64,000 nt of DNA from UBA1181 sp045600225 (GCA_045600225.1 JAZRXL010000044.1:10237-74236), one strand, 5' to 3'. Positions 1 to 8,693 are shown, numbered from the stretch's first letter. Notes: generated by a model from the letters alone, not told the origin. Made by a program: numbers and translations.

Positions 1-1434
1 ATACTTTTCACTCAAATTTGTAAAGAGAGAAGCAGCAGATGCACGCTCTACCGAGTAGTACACTTTGCGATTGTAGGTTACAAAATGTTTGAAAAAACTA
101 TCAACTTGTGCTCTTACTTCAGGATCTCTCGATTCGTATTTCGCTAACCTATAGGTTCCATCCTTAAAGACAACGTCTTCCTCTGAAAACGGAAAGACTA
201 TCGTCTTGTCTTTAGCATCCCTATTGCAATATGCACCTACTGTACTATCAATGTAGGTGAAGATCGCTTTAGTTATGATTGTATCCTTTACTAAAATTTC
301 TTCTCCGTCAGGACTATCTTTTTCTATTTTACCATCACCAACAGGTTCAAGAACCAAATCTGAAGTAGAAAAAATAGAAACTGTTTCTATTGTTTCAGCA
401 TCGGAAAGATCGGATTTATAACCACGCTTCAGCACAAACTGGTCTCCCGGAATGTAGTCTGTCGACGATGGATAATCTATGGTCCATTCCAACTTATTGA
501 ATCCTCGGTTCAGATAGTTATTTTCCCTGGATCCTCCCAGTTCCGTCACAGAGAAAGAACTCATAGCCTGGTAAGGGAGCACCTCTACGCTATTAGAACT
601 CAAAAATACAGGCGACGTTCTATTCTCATCTTGATACATCTTAGTATCAATCGAAACCGTACGTACGCTGTTTGTCTGAGGCAAGCTAAATGTATCAGAG
701 TTAGCAAAGTGACCACTCTTTTTTATTTCTTTCCCATCCAAAGTATAGGAAAGAGAATCACACTCTTTCATGGTCGTCCAGGTCAAAACCATTCTACCTT
801 GCTCACTTTTCGGAGCATTTATATCGATATAGGGTTGAATCAACCTTGGCTGCTGGATTGTATTATTATAGCTGTACTTACCTAAATTATAATCTCTCCA
901 ATGGTCAGTACCTACACACTCATCATAAACATGACATAAAACAGAAAGTGATTTTACATTCTTTTTTTCAAAAGTTTCGTAGTCAGGAGTCCAGTCAATC
1001 TGAAGGAAGAACGATGGCTGATCACTTTCTATAATAGACGCAGGTAGTGTTTTACACTCGTTTTTAGAACCATTTTTGAGAAGCACTTCGTTCACAGAAA
1101 AAGTACCTTGTCCTGTTGCTGGCGTCACCCATGCAGTCTCTACAGACCCCGTTTTTACACCATCATAATTCTTACCCTGGAATTCAAACAGTTTGACTTC
1201 AGCGTCGTTACCAATCTTGTAAGAAATGTAAGAACCTGAACCTGCCCAATGGTTATAAGAGGCTCTAGAGAACACCAACACCTTGAAGCGGTATGACGAC
1301 CCGGAGAGCGGCATACAAGAGATGTACATCCGATCCTTGGCATTCTCATACGCCTCGTTGCTCGCCTGCATACTCGTTGGCACCAGCAACAAGAGCAGCA
1401 AAGAACATTTTAAAAATTTAATTATTGATTTCAT
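1..1434 (-). CDS. Exported protein of unknown function, C-terminus beyond left edge
   Basis: An open frame of 478 codons runs from an ATG at 1434 to the first base of the window without a stop, so the gene is cut by the window edge. The product starts with a signal peptide (MKSIIKFLK, a leucine run, then an Ala-Ser cleavage region near residue 24). The rest is rich in Ser, Thr, Tyr and beta-prone stretches and has no family motif I recognise. It lies downstream of two lipoprotein genes on the same strand, and the gene before it ends in its own terminator at 1477-1511, so it may be transcribed separately or by read-through. An extracellular or periplasmic beta-rich protein is likely; a substrate-binding or adhesin role is only a guess. 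Confidence 0.75.
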   Translation of the reverse strand, partial: MKSIIKFLKCSLLLLLLVPTSMQASNEAYENAKDRMYISCMPLSGSSYRFKVLVFSRASYNHWAGSGSYISYKIGNDAEVKLFEFQGKNYDGVKTGSVETAWVTPATGQGTFSVNEVLLKNGSKNECKTLPASIIESDQPSFFLQIDWTPDYETFEKKNVKSLSVLCHVYDECVGTDHWRDYNLGKYSYNNTIQQPRLIQPYIDINAPKSEQGRMVLTWTTMKECDSLSYTLDGKEIKKSGHFANSDTFSLPQTNSVRTVSIDTKMYQDENRTSPVFLSSNSVEVLPYQAMSSFSVTELGGSRENNYLNRGFNKLEWTIDYPSSTDYIPGDQFVLKRGYKSDLSDAETIETVSIFSTSDLVLEPVGDGKIEKDSPDGEEILVKDTIITKAIFTYIDSTVGAYCNRDAKDKTIVFPFSEEDVVFKDGTYRLAKYESRDPEVRAQVDSFFKHFVTYNRKVYYSVERASAASLFTNLSEKY

Positions 1435-1476
1435 AAAAAAATATATATTTCAACTTACTTGAATTATCATAAAACA

Positions 1477-1511
1477 GGAAAAATCACCCCACGATTACCA
1501 TGAGGCGATTT
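1477..1511 (-). terminator. Intrinsic terminator after the lipoprotein gene
   Basis: The arms 1501-1511 and 1481-1491 pair over 11 positions including two G-U pairs. On the minus strand the stem is followed by a run of T (1478-1483 read as A on plus). It sits 18 bases after the stop of the gene at 1529-2107. Confidence 0.6.
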
Positions 1512-1528
1512 GGTTTTATGACAATTAT

Positions 1529-2107
1529 CTATTCGATAGTCTTGTAACCACCAACAGCTTTTGTTAAATAAGAACGAAACTTATCCACTGCAGTAGCCGG
1601 GAATGTGTAGACCTCTACATTTCTGTCATACTTCAACATCTGTTCCAAAGCCGCTTCATTCCACTCCTTGGTATTTTTTTGTAATGTAATGTGTTTACAT
1701 GCAAAAGCCGCCTCACTGTATTCTGCTATCTTTTGGTCGAAATCAGGCTTCTCGCTTGTTTTCACCCTTATTGTTACAGGACGACTCTTGATCTCCTTTT
1801 CCACAACATAAGCCGTAAAGTTCTCTCCATTAATCTCAAACTCTTCGCTCTCAACCTCTGGTGCATTACATGCAAACGAATCCACCTTTCCATCGTGTTC
1901 GAAAAGGAAATAAGGATCACAGAAAGACAATACAGTCTCATTCGCAATGATACCGGCGATCATGTGGTCTCCATGTCCTACGACAATCCCTTCTGAACTG
2001 CCAGAACCCCCTCTGTCGTCGTTCAACTCTTCGTCTTTGTCTCCGCAAGAAACCATTGCGAATAAACCTGCGCATACAACTGATGCTAGAAAAAAAATCT
2101 TCTTCAT
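1529..2107 (-). CDS. Small surface or periplasmic lipoprotein, unknown function
   Basis: 192 residues. The N-terminus is a lipoprotein signal (MKKIFF start, hydrophobic stretch, lipobox ending in MVSC with Cys21), followed by an acidic tether (GDKDEELNDD). The remainder is acidic and contains no domain I can name. The neighbouring gene at 2213-2800 is similar in length, signal and acidity, so the two may be distant paralogues or co-regulated surface proteins. A separate terminator lies on each side. Membrane attachment is well supported by the lipobox; function is unknown. Confidence 0.75.
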   Translation of the reverse strand: MKKIFFLASVVCAGLFAMVSCGDKDEELNDDRGGSGSSEGIVVGHGDHMIAGIIANETVLSFCDPYFLFEHDGKVDSFACNAPEVESEEFEINGENFTAYVVEKEIKSRPVTIRVKTSEKPDFDQKIAEYSEAAFACKHITLQKNTKEWNEAALEQMLKYDRNVEVYTFPATAVDKFRSYLTKAVGGYKTIE

Positions 2108-2166
2108 TTGTTTATGTTATAAATTCAATTTAGTCGATCCATTCACTGGAGTCACCCTATTTGATG

Positions 2167-2205
2167 TAAAAAAAATCAGCACAAGAGACTCACTCTCCTG
2201 TGCTG
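2167..2205 (-). terminator. Intrinsic terminator after the second lipoprotein gene
   Basis: CAGCACA (2177-2183) pairs with TGTGCTG (2199-2205), with an inner GAGA/TCTC pairing. On the minus strand it is followed by a T run (plus-strand A run 2168-2175). It begins 8 bases beyond the stop of the 2213-2800 gene. Confidence 0.7.
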
Positions 2206-2212
2206 AAACTGA

Positions 2213-2800
2213 TTATTTAATTACTAATTCTTTTGTGAAATATGGAATAAAACTTTCCACAAAAGCTTCGAATTCTGCAACCCCAATTCCACGGAAGTAT
2301 TGACCATCGTCATCACCTGATATAAAGATACCATCTTTAGTGCACAATCCAAAATCTAACTCGCAAGCGAAATCCTCCTCTTCACCCGGTTTTGCATTTG
2401 CCATCTTTTGTTTTCCAGCCTCACTCAATTCAAATTTTGAAGTAACGATAAGCGAGTCCTTCGTGCATTCGAAAACAGGGATCTCAACTTCATGACCAGC
2501 TATCTTTCCTGGATATTCGTCTTCTTCAAATGACTCGAATACCTTGTAAGCCAAGCTGTCGACCGCCTTACCCTTCGACAATCTACACTCCTTATTGATT
2601 TGGTTCCCCTTCAAAGTCAGGACGATGTCACCATACTCGAGGATGTTGTCTGAAACGGAAGCTACAAGACGCGCATACCTTGGTGTCTCTTCAGTTTGAG
2701 TTTCATACTCATCCTCACACTCTTCCTTATCACAAGAATAGAACGATACTGCAGTCATTGCTAGAATGGCATAGCAAAAGATTGAAAAAATTTTTTTCAT
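2213..2800 (-). CDS. Small acidic lipoprotein, unknown function
   Basis: 195 residues. It has a lipoprotein signal peptide with lipobox FYSC (Cys23) and a very acidic linker (DKEECEDEYETQTEE). No recognised domain follows. Size and overall character resemble the next lipoprotein downstream (1529-2107). A TAACTTTG box about 190 bases upstream gives a possible promoter, leaving a long leader with three copies of CAATCCGT. The product is likely anchored to a membrane; role unknown. Confidence 0.75.
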   Translation of the reverse strand: MKKIFSIFCYAILAMTAVSFYSCDKEECEDEYETQTEETPRYARLVASVSDNILEYGDIVLTLKGNQINKECRLSKGKAVDSLAYKVFESFEEDEYPGKIAGHEVEIPVFECTKDSLIVTSKFELSEAGKQKMANAKPGEEEDFACELDFGLCTKDGIFISGDDDGQYFRGIGVAEFEAFVESFIPYFTKELVIK

Positions 2801-2906
2801 AATTTTGTTTTTAATTTCGTCTGTAATTCATTAAGTATTACGAGACTATTGTTAGTATTTAAATTTCAATTCGTTTTATTCGGTTTCTTCATTGCCGCTC
2901 TTCTCT

Positions 2907-2954
2907 CAATCCGTTTGTGTTTGATTTTCAATCCGTAGCAATTCTGCAATCCGT
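2907..2954. repeat. Three short CAATCCGT direct repeats in a leader region
   Basis: The octamer CAATCCGT occurs at 2907-2914, 2929-2936 and 2947-2954, 22 and 18 bases apart. They lie between the putative promoter at 2987 and the lipoprotein start at 2800, so they would be in the 5' leader of that mRNA or form a protein-binding array. Nothing else is visible in the 2801-3101 gap. Confidence 0.4.
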
Positions 2955-2986
2955 ATCCCGTACCGATGGGGTTTGGTTTTCGGCTG

Positions 2987-2994
2987 CAAAGTTA
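2987..2994 (-). promoter_or_regulatory. Possible -7 box for the lipoprotein gene
   Basis: Read on the minus strand this is TAACTTTG, matching the Bacteroidetes TAnnTTTG box. No clear TTTG element lies 19-20 bases upstream, so support is partial. Confidence 0.35.
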
Positions 2995-3101
2995 GGCTAT
3001 TATTTGCTAAATACCTAAATGAATGAGGTGAATTTAGAATTTTTAACTATTACGTACCAAGTAAGATCTATTCAGATAGGATTGCATAGGTGTCCCCCCC
3101 C

Positions 3102-3132
3102 TAAAAAAAAGTGGCACCCAAACGGATGCCAC
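3102..3132 (-). terminator. Intrinsic terminator of the GH5 gene
   Basis: GTGGCA (3111-3116) pairs with TGCCAC (3127-3132). On the minus strand the hairpin is followed by eight T. It lies 32 bases after the GH5 stop codon. Confidence 0.75.
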
Positions 3133-3163
3133 CTAAACTTGTAAAAATTTTCGTCCTCAAGGA

Positions 3164-4492
3164 TTACTTCTTAATTAACTTTTTAACTGTAATAAATTTA
3201 GAACCATAAATTTTAACCTGATAGACCCCTTCTCGTAAGTTGTGAGTGATATAATAATTTGTGTTTGGGATATCATATCTTTCTACTTCTTTGCCATCCA
3301 TATCGTAGATGATCACTTTCTCTACTTCAAATGGTGCTTCGATGCTGAATGCATTGTCTACCATTGGGTTTGGATAGATAATAACGTCTACATCGTTGTT
3401 GATGTCTTCCACTGCATTGCATGTATCGCAAATCTCTGGCAATTCAGGATCGAAGTGCTCGTCGCATTGCACATAGCTGTCTTTGTACGGTTCAGCCAAC
3501 TTTGATTTGATATATGCTCCTGATGCTGATACATTATTCCAGTCTTTGTTCTTTACTGCATTCTTATTTAATGCTGCAGATGATTCTTCCTTGTCTGAGA
3601 AGCTCCAATTACACCAGCTGATATTGTGCTCGTTCATCCAATCCATCCAATAGTCACACGACTCTGTGTAGATATTGCCATCCTTTCCACCATCTGCCAT
3701 GGATGTTCCAAACTCAGTTACGAATATGGCTGCACCCCTGCTTAGGGCTTCATCGGCTTTGTCTCTCAATGGCCTTCCATGAGTGCCAGAGTAGAAGTGA
3801 AGAGTATACATAATGTTGCTATATTCCAACGGACTTCTAGCTGCCTTGTCTACATCTTGGCTCCATGTAGGTGTTCCACATATAATGATTGTATAAGGGT
3901 CGATCTTTCTAATGATAGGAATGATCGTATCTGCGTATTTCTTTACTACATACCATGAAACGCTACCTCCGTTAGGCTCGTTGCATATCTCGTAAAGAAC
4001 ATGAGACGACTCTCTGTGTTTCTTTGCCATATACTCCCAGAAGTAGGTAGCTTCTGTTAAAGTGTTGTTTGGATTTCCACTTCCGCCGTTAAGTACGTGC
4101 CAGTCGATAAGACAGTAGATACCATACTTTCCACAAAGATCAACAAGGTTGTCGATAATCTCATGGTATTGTTCGCGGGTTCTCCACTGACCTGTTGTGT
4201 ATCCGCCCCATTCGTGTGTGTAGACAGCAATACGGAACACGCTGATGTTCCAATCTTCTACAAGAGCTTTAATAGAACTTTCATTGTATGCGTCGGGGTT
4301 CCAAGCTAAACCATGAGAACTCATTCCCCTTAATTGAACGGGAGTGCCACACTCGTTAACAAGTTGTCCGTTTTCGATTCTCAACTTACCATTGATTCCA
4401 ACGGGTGAACCTTCAGGATATTGGGCAAAGGCCATAACTGATGTAAATAAAAGCATGCAACATGCGAGGATGCTTTTTGTTATAAAATTCAT
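3164..4492 (-). CDS. Secreted GH5 endoglucanase with T9SS sorting domain
   Basis: 442 residues from the chosen start MNFITK at 4492. A start at 4531 is also open but adds a hydrophilic stretch before the signal peptide. The signal peptide ends near AFA (23). The catalytic domain (about 30-335) shows the GH5 acid/base Glu172 in ICNEPNG and the nucleophile Glu260 in VTEFGTS, closest to the endoglucanase-type GH5 proteins. The last 75 or so residues form a T9SS type A sorting domain: YPNP start, VIIYDMDGKEV, GVYQVKI, ending KKLIKK. The enzyme should be exported by T9SS and cut beta-1,4-glucan outside the cell. The cytoplasmic cellobiose phosphorylase at 13465 would fit the next step. It has its own promoter and terminator. 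Confidence 0.9.
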   Translation of the reverse strand: MNFITKSILACCMLLFTSVMAFAQYPEGSPVGINGKLRIENGQLVNECGTPVQLRGMSSHGLAWNPDAYNESSIKALVEDWNISVFRIAVYTHEWGGYTTGQWRTREQYHEIIDNLVDLCGKYGIYCLIDWHVLNGGSGNPNNTLTEATYFWEYMAKKHRESSHVLYEICNEPNGGSVSWYVVKKYADTIIPIIRKIDPYTIIICGTPTWSQDVDKAARSPLEYSNIMYTLHFYSGTHGRPLRDKADEALSRGAAIFVTEFGTSMADGGKDGNIYTESCDYWMDWMNEHNISWCNWSFSDKEESSAALNKNAVKNKDWNNVSASGAYIKSKLAEPYKDSYVQCDEHFDPELPEICDTCNAVEDINNDVDVIIYPNPMVDNAFSIEAPFEVEKVIIYDMDGKEVERYDIPNTNYYITHNLREGVYQVKIYGSKFITVKKLIKK

Positions 4493-4676
4493 TCTATTAA
4501 CCATACACTTATACTTTAAAATATTAACCACAATTAAAAAGTCGAAGTGTTTCTTCTGCTACTACTTATAACACAACACACATAGCAACACACTTTCATG
4601 TGCGAAACAACTTTTATGCTAATAAGGAGAAATTGATTTTCGAATAATCTCTTTCTCAGGAAACACTTTACAATGG

Positions 4677-4707
4677 CAAATATAATTAATATTTTTTTAT
4701 TCGCAAA
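4677..4707 (-). promoter_or_regulatory. Promoter of the GH5 endoglucanase gene
   Basis: On the minus strand TTTG (4707-4704), a 19-base spacer and TATATTTG (4684-4677) match the Bacteroidetes promoter exactly. Transcription should begin near 4670, leaving a leader of about 140-180 bases before the start codon. Confidence 0.75.
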
Positions 4708-4745
4708 TGTTTGTGTAAAAAATCCATTGAAAATTATAAAAAATG

Positions 4746-5360
4746 TTAATCTGCCCTTTTGGAGAAGATACATCCGCAGTAGTTCTGACGATAAAGATTG
4801 TGTTCCTTAGATAGTTGTATGGAGCGTTGATATCCTCCTTTTTTCTTGAAGTCGGAAGGTAGATGGTTGACGTGATAGATTCCACTTAGTTCGTTTCCGA
4901 TCTCATTTATCTTTTCTGCATTTTTCAAAGGGCTGATGGTAAGGGTGGTGGTGAAATAGTTACAGCCCAGCTTTTTCGCATATTGTGCGGCGCGTTCCAT
5001 GCGTAGGCGGTAGCATACGAAACATCTCTCGCCGCCTTCAGGTTCTTTCTCCAAACCTCTCACTTTGTCGTAGAATTCATGAGGTTCGTATTTCTCCGCT
5101 ATAAATTGTATGGGATGTTTGGGTGTTAATTCGTGGATGAGTCTCTCTTGTTCCTTCACTCTTTTCTCATACTCTTCTGCAGGTGCTATGTTGGGATTAT
5201 AATATAGGAGTGTAATTTTAAAATAGTTGGAAAGATACTCTAATGTATAACTGCTGCAAGGTGCACAACAGCTATGTAGCAACAAAGAGGGAACCTCCCC
5301 GTTTCGGGTAAGAGTCTCTATGATTTTATCTAGTTCTTTTTGGAAATTGGTTGAGTTCAT
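4746..5360 (-). CDS. queH: Epoxyqueuosine reductase QueH
   Basis: 204 residues, the normal size for the QueH (former DUF208) family, which performs the last reduction in queuosine synthesis for tRNA wobble position 34 and replaces QueG in many bacteria. Visible markers are the N-terminal CCAPC cluster (Cys31, Cys32, Cys35), the YNPNI motif near 55, a CFVC pair (Cys113, Cys116) and CGC near the end (Cys195, Cys197), which are the family's cysteine ligand sets for iron-sulfur and metal. It is cytoplasmic with no signal peptide. It lies between the GH5 gene and divergent mscL and is probably a single-gene unit. Confidence 0.9.
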   Translation of the reverse strand: MNSTNFQKELDKIIETLTRNGEVPSLLLHSCCAPCSSYTLEYLSNYFKITLLYYNPNIAPAEEYEKRVKEQERLIHELTPKHPIQFIAEKYEPHEFYDKVRGLEKEPEGGERCFVCYRLRMERAAQYAKKLGCNYFTTTLTISPLKNAEKINEIGNELSGIYHVNHLPSDFKKKGGYQRSIQLSKEHNLYRQNYCGCIFSKRAD

Positions 5361-5435
5361 TTTAGGTATCCTTTCTAACTGGTTCAGTTAAAAATATTTT
5401 TACAAAAGTAGAAAAAAAAGGAGAAATGTTTTATT

Positions 5436-5466
5436 TTTGGAAAATAAAACGTAAAACTAATATTTG
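5436..5466 (+). promoter_or_regulatory. Promoter directly abutting mscL
   Basis: TTTG (5436-5439), a 19-base spacer and AATATTTG (5459-5466, one mismatch to TAnnTTTG). The mscL ATG is at 5469, only two bases after the box, so transcription would start at or inside the start codon. Confidence 0.5.
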
Positions 5467-5468
5467 TC

Positions 5469-5900
5469 ATGAAAATTTTATCAGAATTTAAGGATTTTGC
5501 CATGCGCGGTAATGTCGTAGATATGGCAGTCGGTGTTGTTATTGGTGGTGCTTTCGGAAAGATTGTTACTTCTTTGGTGTCAGATATCTTTATGCCATTG
5601 ATCTCTTTGGCAGTTGGTGGAATCGACTTTACTAATTGGTTCGTTCAATTGGGTGGTCGCGACAAGCAAATCTATGACACATTGGCACAAGCACAAGAGG
5701 CAGGTGTTGCTGTAATGAGTTTTGGTAACTTCTTGCAAGTTGTATTCGACTTCATTGTAGTTGCATTCTGTATCTTTATGTTCATCAAGGCTCTTAATTC
5801 AATGAAGAAGAAGGAAGAAGAAGCTCCTGCTCCTGCTCCTGCTCCATCAAAGGAAGAGGTCCTATTGACTGAGATTCGTGATCTTTTGAAAAACAAATAA
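5469..5900 (+). CDS. mscL: Large-conductance mechanosensitive channel MscL
   Basis: 143 residues. The N-terminal helix EFKDFAMRGNVVDMAVGVVIGG is split across the family signature and fixes the start at 5469. Two membrane helices are visible (about 16-42 and 75-98) with a periplasmic loop between. The C-terminal helical bundle carries an Ala-Pro-rich linker and ends in LLTEIRDLLKNK, typical of MscL. It forms a homopentamer in the inner membrane that opens on strong membrane tension during osmotic downshock. It is followed by a good terminator, so it is monocistronic. Confidence 0.95.
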   Translation: MKILSEFKDFAMRGNVVDMAVGVVIGGAFGKIVTSLVSDIFMPLISLAVGGIDFTNWFVQLGGRDKQIYDTLAQAQEAGVAVMSFGNFLQVVFDFIVVAFCIFMFIKALNSMKKKEEEAPAPAPAPSKEEVLLTEIRDLLKNK

Positions 5901-5921
5901 TACATTATAAAAGGATCTTTC

Positions 5922-5959
5922 GAAAGGCCGCATCTAAAACGATACGGTCTTTCTTTTTT
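5922..5959 (+). terminator. Intrinsic terminator of mscL
   Basis: Arms 5922-5934 and 5941-5953 pair over 13 positions with two G-U pairs. Six T follow at 5954-5959. Confidence 0.85.
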
Positions 5960-5979
5960 GATTTAAATGAATAAGTAAT

Positions 5980-6747
5980 ATGGAGAAATTAACAGTAATC
6001 AAAGTAGGTGGAAAGATCGTTGAAGAGGAAGCCACTCTAAATGATTTGTTGCAAAGATTCTCAAAAATAGAGGGCCGCAAGGTGTTGGTTCACGGAGGAG
6101 GCCGTTCGGCCACTGCTTTGGCCACTCGTTTGGGAATTGAGAGTAAGATGGTGGATGGCCGTCGCATTACCGACGAGGAGACGCTTAAGGTGGTGACTAT
6201 GGTTTATGCTGGTTTGGTCAATAAAAACATTGTAGCCCGTCTACAATCGCTAAATGTCAACGCATTAGGTTTGACGGGAGCAGACCTTAATTATATGCGC
6301 TCGGATAAGCGTCCTGTTAAGACAGTGGATTATGGTTTTGTTGGAGATGTGAAGGAGGTTAATTCCGAGTTGTTGGCAGATCTTATACAGAAAGGTGTAG
6401 TGCCTGTGTTGGCACCATTGACACACGACAAGAAGGGAAATATGCTAAATACCAATGCCGATACCATTGCTGGTGAGGCTGCAAAGGCTTTGTCTAAGCA
6501 TTTTGAGGTTACTTTGGTCTATTGCTTTGAGAAAAAAGGTGTTTTGATGGATGCTGAGAATGATGATAGTGTTATCCCAGAAATAGACCATTCGCACTTT
6601 GTTGAGTATGTTGAGAAGGGTATTATCAAAGAAGGCATGATTCCGAAGTTGGAAAACTCTTTTGCTGCTATACAAGCTGGTGTAAAACAAGTAGTTATAA
6701 CAAAAGCTGACCAGTTAGGGGAGTCGACAGGAACAGTGATTCGATAA
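5980..6747 (+). CDS. argB: Acetylglutamate kinase
   Basis: 255 residues, the standard length. It phosphorylates N-acetylglutamate with ATP in arginine synthesis. The amino acid kinase fold is seen from KVGGK near the N-terminus, VHGGG (about 38-42) for phosphate binding, LGLTGADL in the middle and the C-terminal GIIKEGMIPKLENS substrate/ATP region. It lacks the N-terminal arginine-sensing helix of hexameric feedback-inhibited forms, so a dimeric, less feedback-sensitive enzyme is inferred. The other arg genes in the window are argD (34933) and argC (43913), so the pathway is scattered. A terminator follows at 6781. Confidence 0.95.
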   Translation: MEKLTVIKVGGKIVEEEATLNDLLQRFSKIEGRKVLVHGGGRSATALATRLGIESKMVDGRRITDEETLKVVTMVYAGLVNKNIVARLQSLNVNALGLTGADLNYMRSDKRPVKTVDYGFVGDVKEVNSELLADLIQKGVVPVLAPLTHDKKGNMLNTNADTIAGEAAKALSKHFEVTLVYCFEKKGVLMDAENDDSVIPEIDHSHFVEYVEKGIIKEGMIPKLENSFAAIQAGVKQVVITKADQLGESTGTVIR

Positions 6748-6780
6748 TTGTTCGAACAGATCCATTTGGGCTGATTATGT

Positions 6781-6826
6781 GCGAATAGTAGAGTTTGTTA
6801 TTATACAAGTCTGCTATTCGCATTTT
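6781..6826 (+). terminator. Terminator of argB
   Basis: GCGAATAGTAGA (6781-6792) pairs with TCTGCTATTCGC (6810-6821) with one G-U pair, followed by ATTTTCC. The T run is short. Confidence 0.6.
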
Positions 6827-6912
6827 CCATATCTGCCTATAAATCAAAGGAGAAAAAGAGATTTTGTTGAAAAAAAATCGTTCAACTATTTTTCAGAAAA
6901 ATGATTATTTTC

Positions 6913-6920
6913 TAACTTTG
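6913..6920 (+). promoter_or_regulatory. -7 box for the IMP cyclohydrolase and mre cluster
   Basis: TAACTTTG matches TAnnTTTG, with TTTT about 19 bases upstream in place of TTTG. It lies 29 bases before the start at 6949. Confidence 0.5.
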
Positions 6921-6948
6921 CAAAGGAAAATAAAATACATTTACATAA

Positions 6949-7557
6949 ATGGCTGATTATAAGAAAATTAAGACTGCGTTGATCTCTGTTTATCACAAAG
7001 ACAATTTAGATGAGATCGTTCGCAAACTTCACGCTGAGGGTGTGAAACTCATTTCAACAGGTGGAACACAAACTTTTATCGAATCGTTGGGCGTACCATG
7101 TCAGGCGGTTGAGTCGTTAACCACTTACCCATCCATTTTGGGTGGTCGTGTGAAAACATTGCATCCGAAGATTTTCGGAGGAATTTTGGGTCGTAGAGAT
7201 ATGCCTCAAGATATTGACCAAATGAACCAATATCAAATTCCTGAAATTGACCTTGTAATTGTAGATCTATATCCGTTTGAGGATACGGTAGCTTCTGGTG
7301 CAGAGGAGCAAGCAATCATCGAGAAGATAGATATTGGAGGAATCTCTTTGATTCGTGCTGCTGCAAAGAACTTCAAGGATGTTGTGATTGTTGCTTCTAA
7401 GGCTCAATACCAACCATTGTTGAAGCAATTGAATGAGAATGGTGCTCAAACAACTTTGGATACTCGTAAGTGGTTTGCAAAGCAAGCATTCGCAGTTTCT
7501 TCTCACTATGATTCTGCTATCTTCGGTTATTTCGACGGAGTTACAAAGAATCTTTAA
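6949..7557 (+). CDS. Stand-alone IMP cyclohydrolase domain (PurH N-terminal half)
   Basis: 202 residues, matching only the N-terminal MGS-like IMP cyclohydrolase domain of bifunctional PurH, which is normally about 510 residues. Visible are KTALISVYHKD at the start, STGGT, GGRVKTLHPK and IDIGGISLIRAAAKN, all family signatures. The frame ends cleanly after the YDSAIFGYF segment, exactly at the domain boundary, and mreB begins 27 bases later, so no AICAR transformylase half is present in any frame. It would close the ring of FAICAR to IMP, the last step of purine synthesis. A separate transformylase (PurV or PurP type) must be encoded elsewhere. In Bacteroides a full purH sits before mreB, as I recall. 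Confidence 0.88.
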   Translation: MADYKKIKTALISVYHKDNLDEIVRKLHAEGVKLISTGGTQTFIESLGVPCQAVESLTTYPSILGGRVKTLHPKIFGGILGRRDMPQDIDQMNQYQIPEIDLVIVDLYPFEDTVASGAEEQAIIEKIDIGGISLIRAAAKNFKDVVIVASKAQYQPLLKQLNENGAQTTLDTRKWFAKQAFAVSSHYDSAIFGYFDGVTKNL

Positions 7558-7584
7558 TGGTTAATTAAAAAAACAGGTTAGAAA

Positions 7585-8607
7585 ATGGGTTTGTTTTCTT
7601 TCACACAAGAAATAGCCATGGACCTTGGAACGGCCAACACTATCATTATCCACAATGATAAGATAGTGGTTGACGAACCTTCTGTGGTAGCATTGGATCG
7701 CAAGACTGACAAGTTGATTGCAGTCGGCGAGAAGGCTCAGAAGATGCACGGAAAGGCGCACGAGGGAATCCGCACGGTTCGTCCGTTGCGTGATGGTGTG
7801 ATCGCCGACTTTGGTGCAGCAGAGCAAATGATGAGAGGAATGATTAAGACTGCTATGTCTCACAATCGTTGGTTCTCATCTCCATCATTGAGAATTGTTG
7901 TTTGTATCCCATCTGGTAGTACTGAAGTTGAGATCCGTGCCGTACGTGACTCGTCTGAGCACGCCGGTGGTCGTGAAGTATACATGATATTCGAGCCAAT
8001 GGCTGCTGCTCTTGGTATCGGTATCGATGTTGAGGCTCCGGAAGGAAATATGATCGTTGATATCGGAGGTGGTACTACTGAGATCGCTGTAATCTCTTTG
8101 GGTGGTATCGTATCTAACAAGTCTATCCGTATTGCGGGTGATGATTTGACTGAGGATGTCATCGAGTATATGCGTCGCCAACACAATATCAGAGTGGGTG
8201 AGCGTACTGCTGAGCAAATTAAGATCAAAGTGGGTTCTGCTCTTACAAGTTTGGAGGAGCCGCCAGAAGACTATATCGTTCGTGGTCCTAACCAAATGAC
8301 TGCCCTTCCAATGGAGGTGCCAGTCTCATACCAAGAGATCGCACACTGTATCGAGAAGTCTATCTCCAAGATTGAAGCAGCTATCTTGGGAGCTTTGGAA
8401 CAAACTCCTCCTGAGTTGTACGCTGATATCGTATCCAGAGGAATTTGGTTGGCAGGTGGTGGAGCCTTGTTGAGAGGTCTCGACAAACGATTGTCAAGTA
8501 AAATTGGTATTCCTTTCCACGTAGCGGACGATCCATTACACGCAGTGGCAAGAGGAACAGGAATTGCATTGAAGAATGTAGATAAGTTCTCATTCTTGAA
8601 AAGATAA
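7585..8607 (+). CDS. mreB: Rod shape-determining actin MreB
   Basis: 340 residues. Actin/Hsp70-fold ATPase that polymerises under the inner membrane and guides cell-wall elongation. The phosphate-1 loop is DLGTANT near residue 11, phosphate-2 is DIGGGTTEIAVIS around 155-167, and the adenosine motif GGGALLRGLD lies near 292. It is the first gene of the elongation cluster and is followed 86 bases later by mreC; a hairpin-like pair of ACCACAGAG and CTTTGTGGT (about 8630-8668) lies between them and could lower read-through. Confidence 0.97.
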   Translation: MGLFSFTQEIAMDLGTANTIIIHNDKIVVDEPSVVALDRKTDKLIAVGEKAQKMHGKAHEGIRTVRPLRDGVIADFGAAEQMMRGMIKTAMSHNRWFSSPSLRIVVCIPSGSTEVEIRAVRDSSEHAGGREVYMIFEPMAAALGIGIDVEAPEGNMIVDIGGGTTEIAVISLGGIVSNKSIRIAGDDLTEDVIEYMRRQHNIRVGERTAEQIKIKVGSALTSLEEPPEDYIVRGPNQMTALPMEVPVSYQEIAHCIEKSISKIEAAILGALEQTPPELYADIVSRGIWLAGGGALLRGLDKRLSSKIGIPFHVADDPLHAVARGTGIALKNVDKFSFLKR

Positions 8608-8693
8608 TAATTCTTACCTAAAGATATAGACCACAGAGTACCTCCGTTTTTTCGCGTGCTTTGTGGTTTATTTATGTTGTATATATAGTATTT

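Noticed and set aside
8661..8693. Upstream start for mreC
   Set aside because: It lies in an intergenic hairpin and adds residues not seen in MreC; the ATG at 8694 fits the family.
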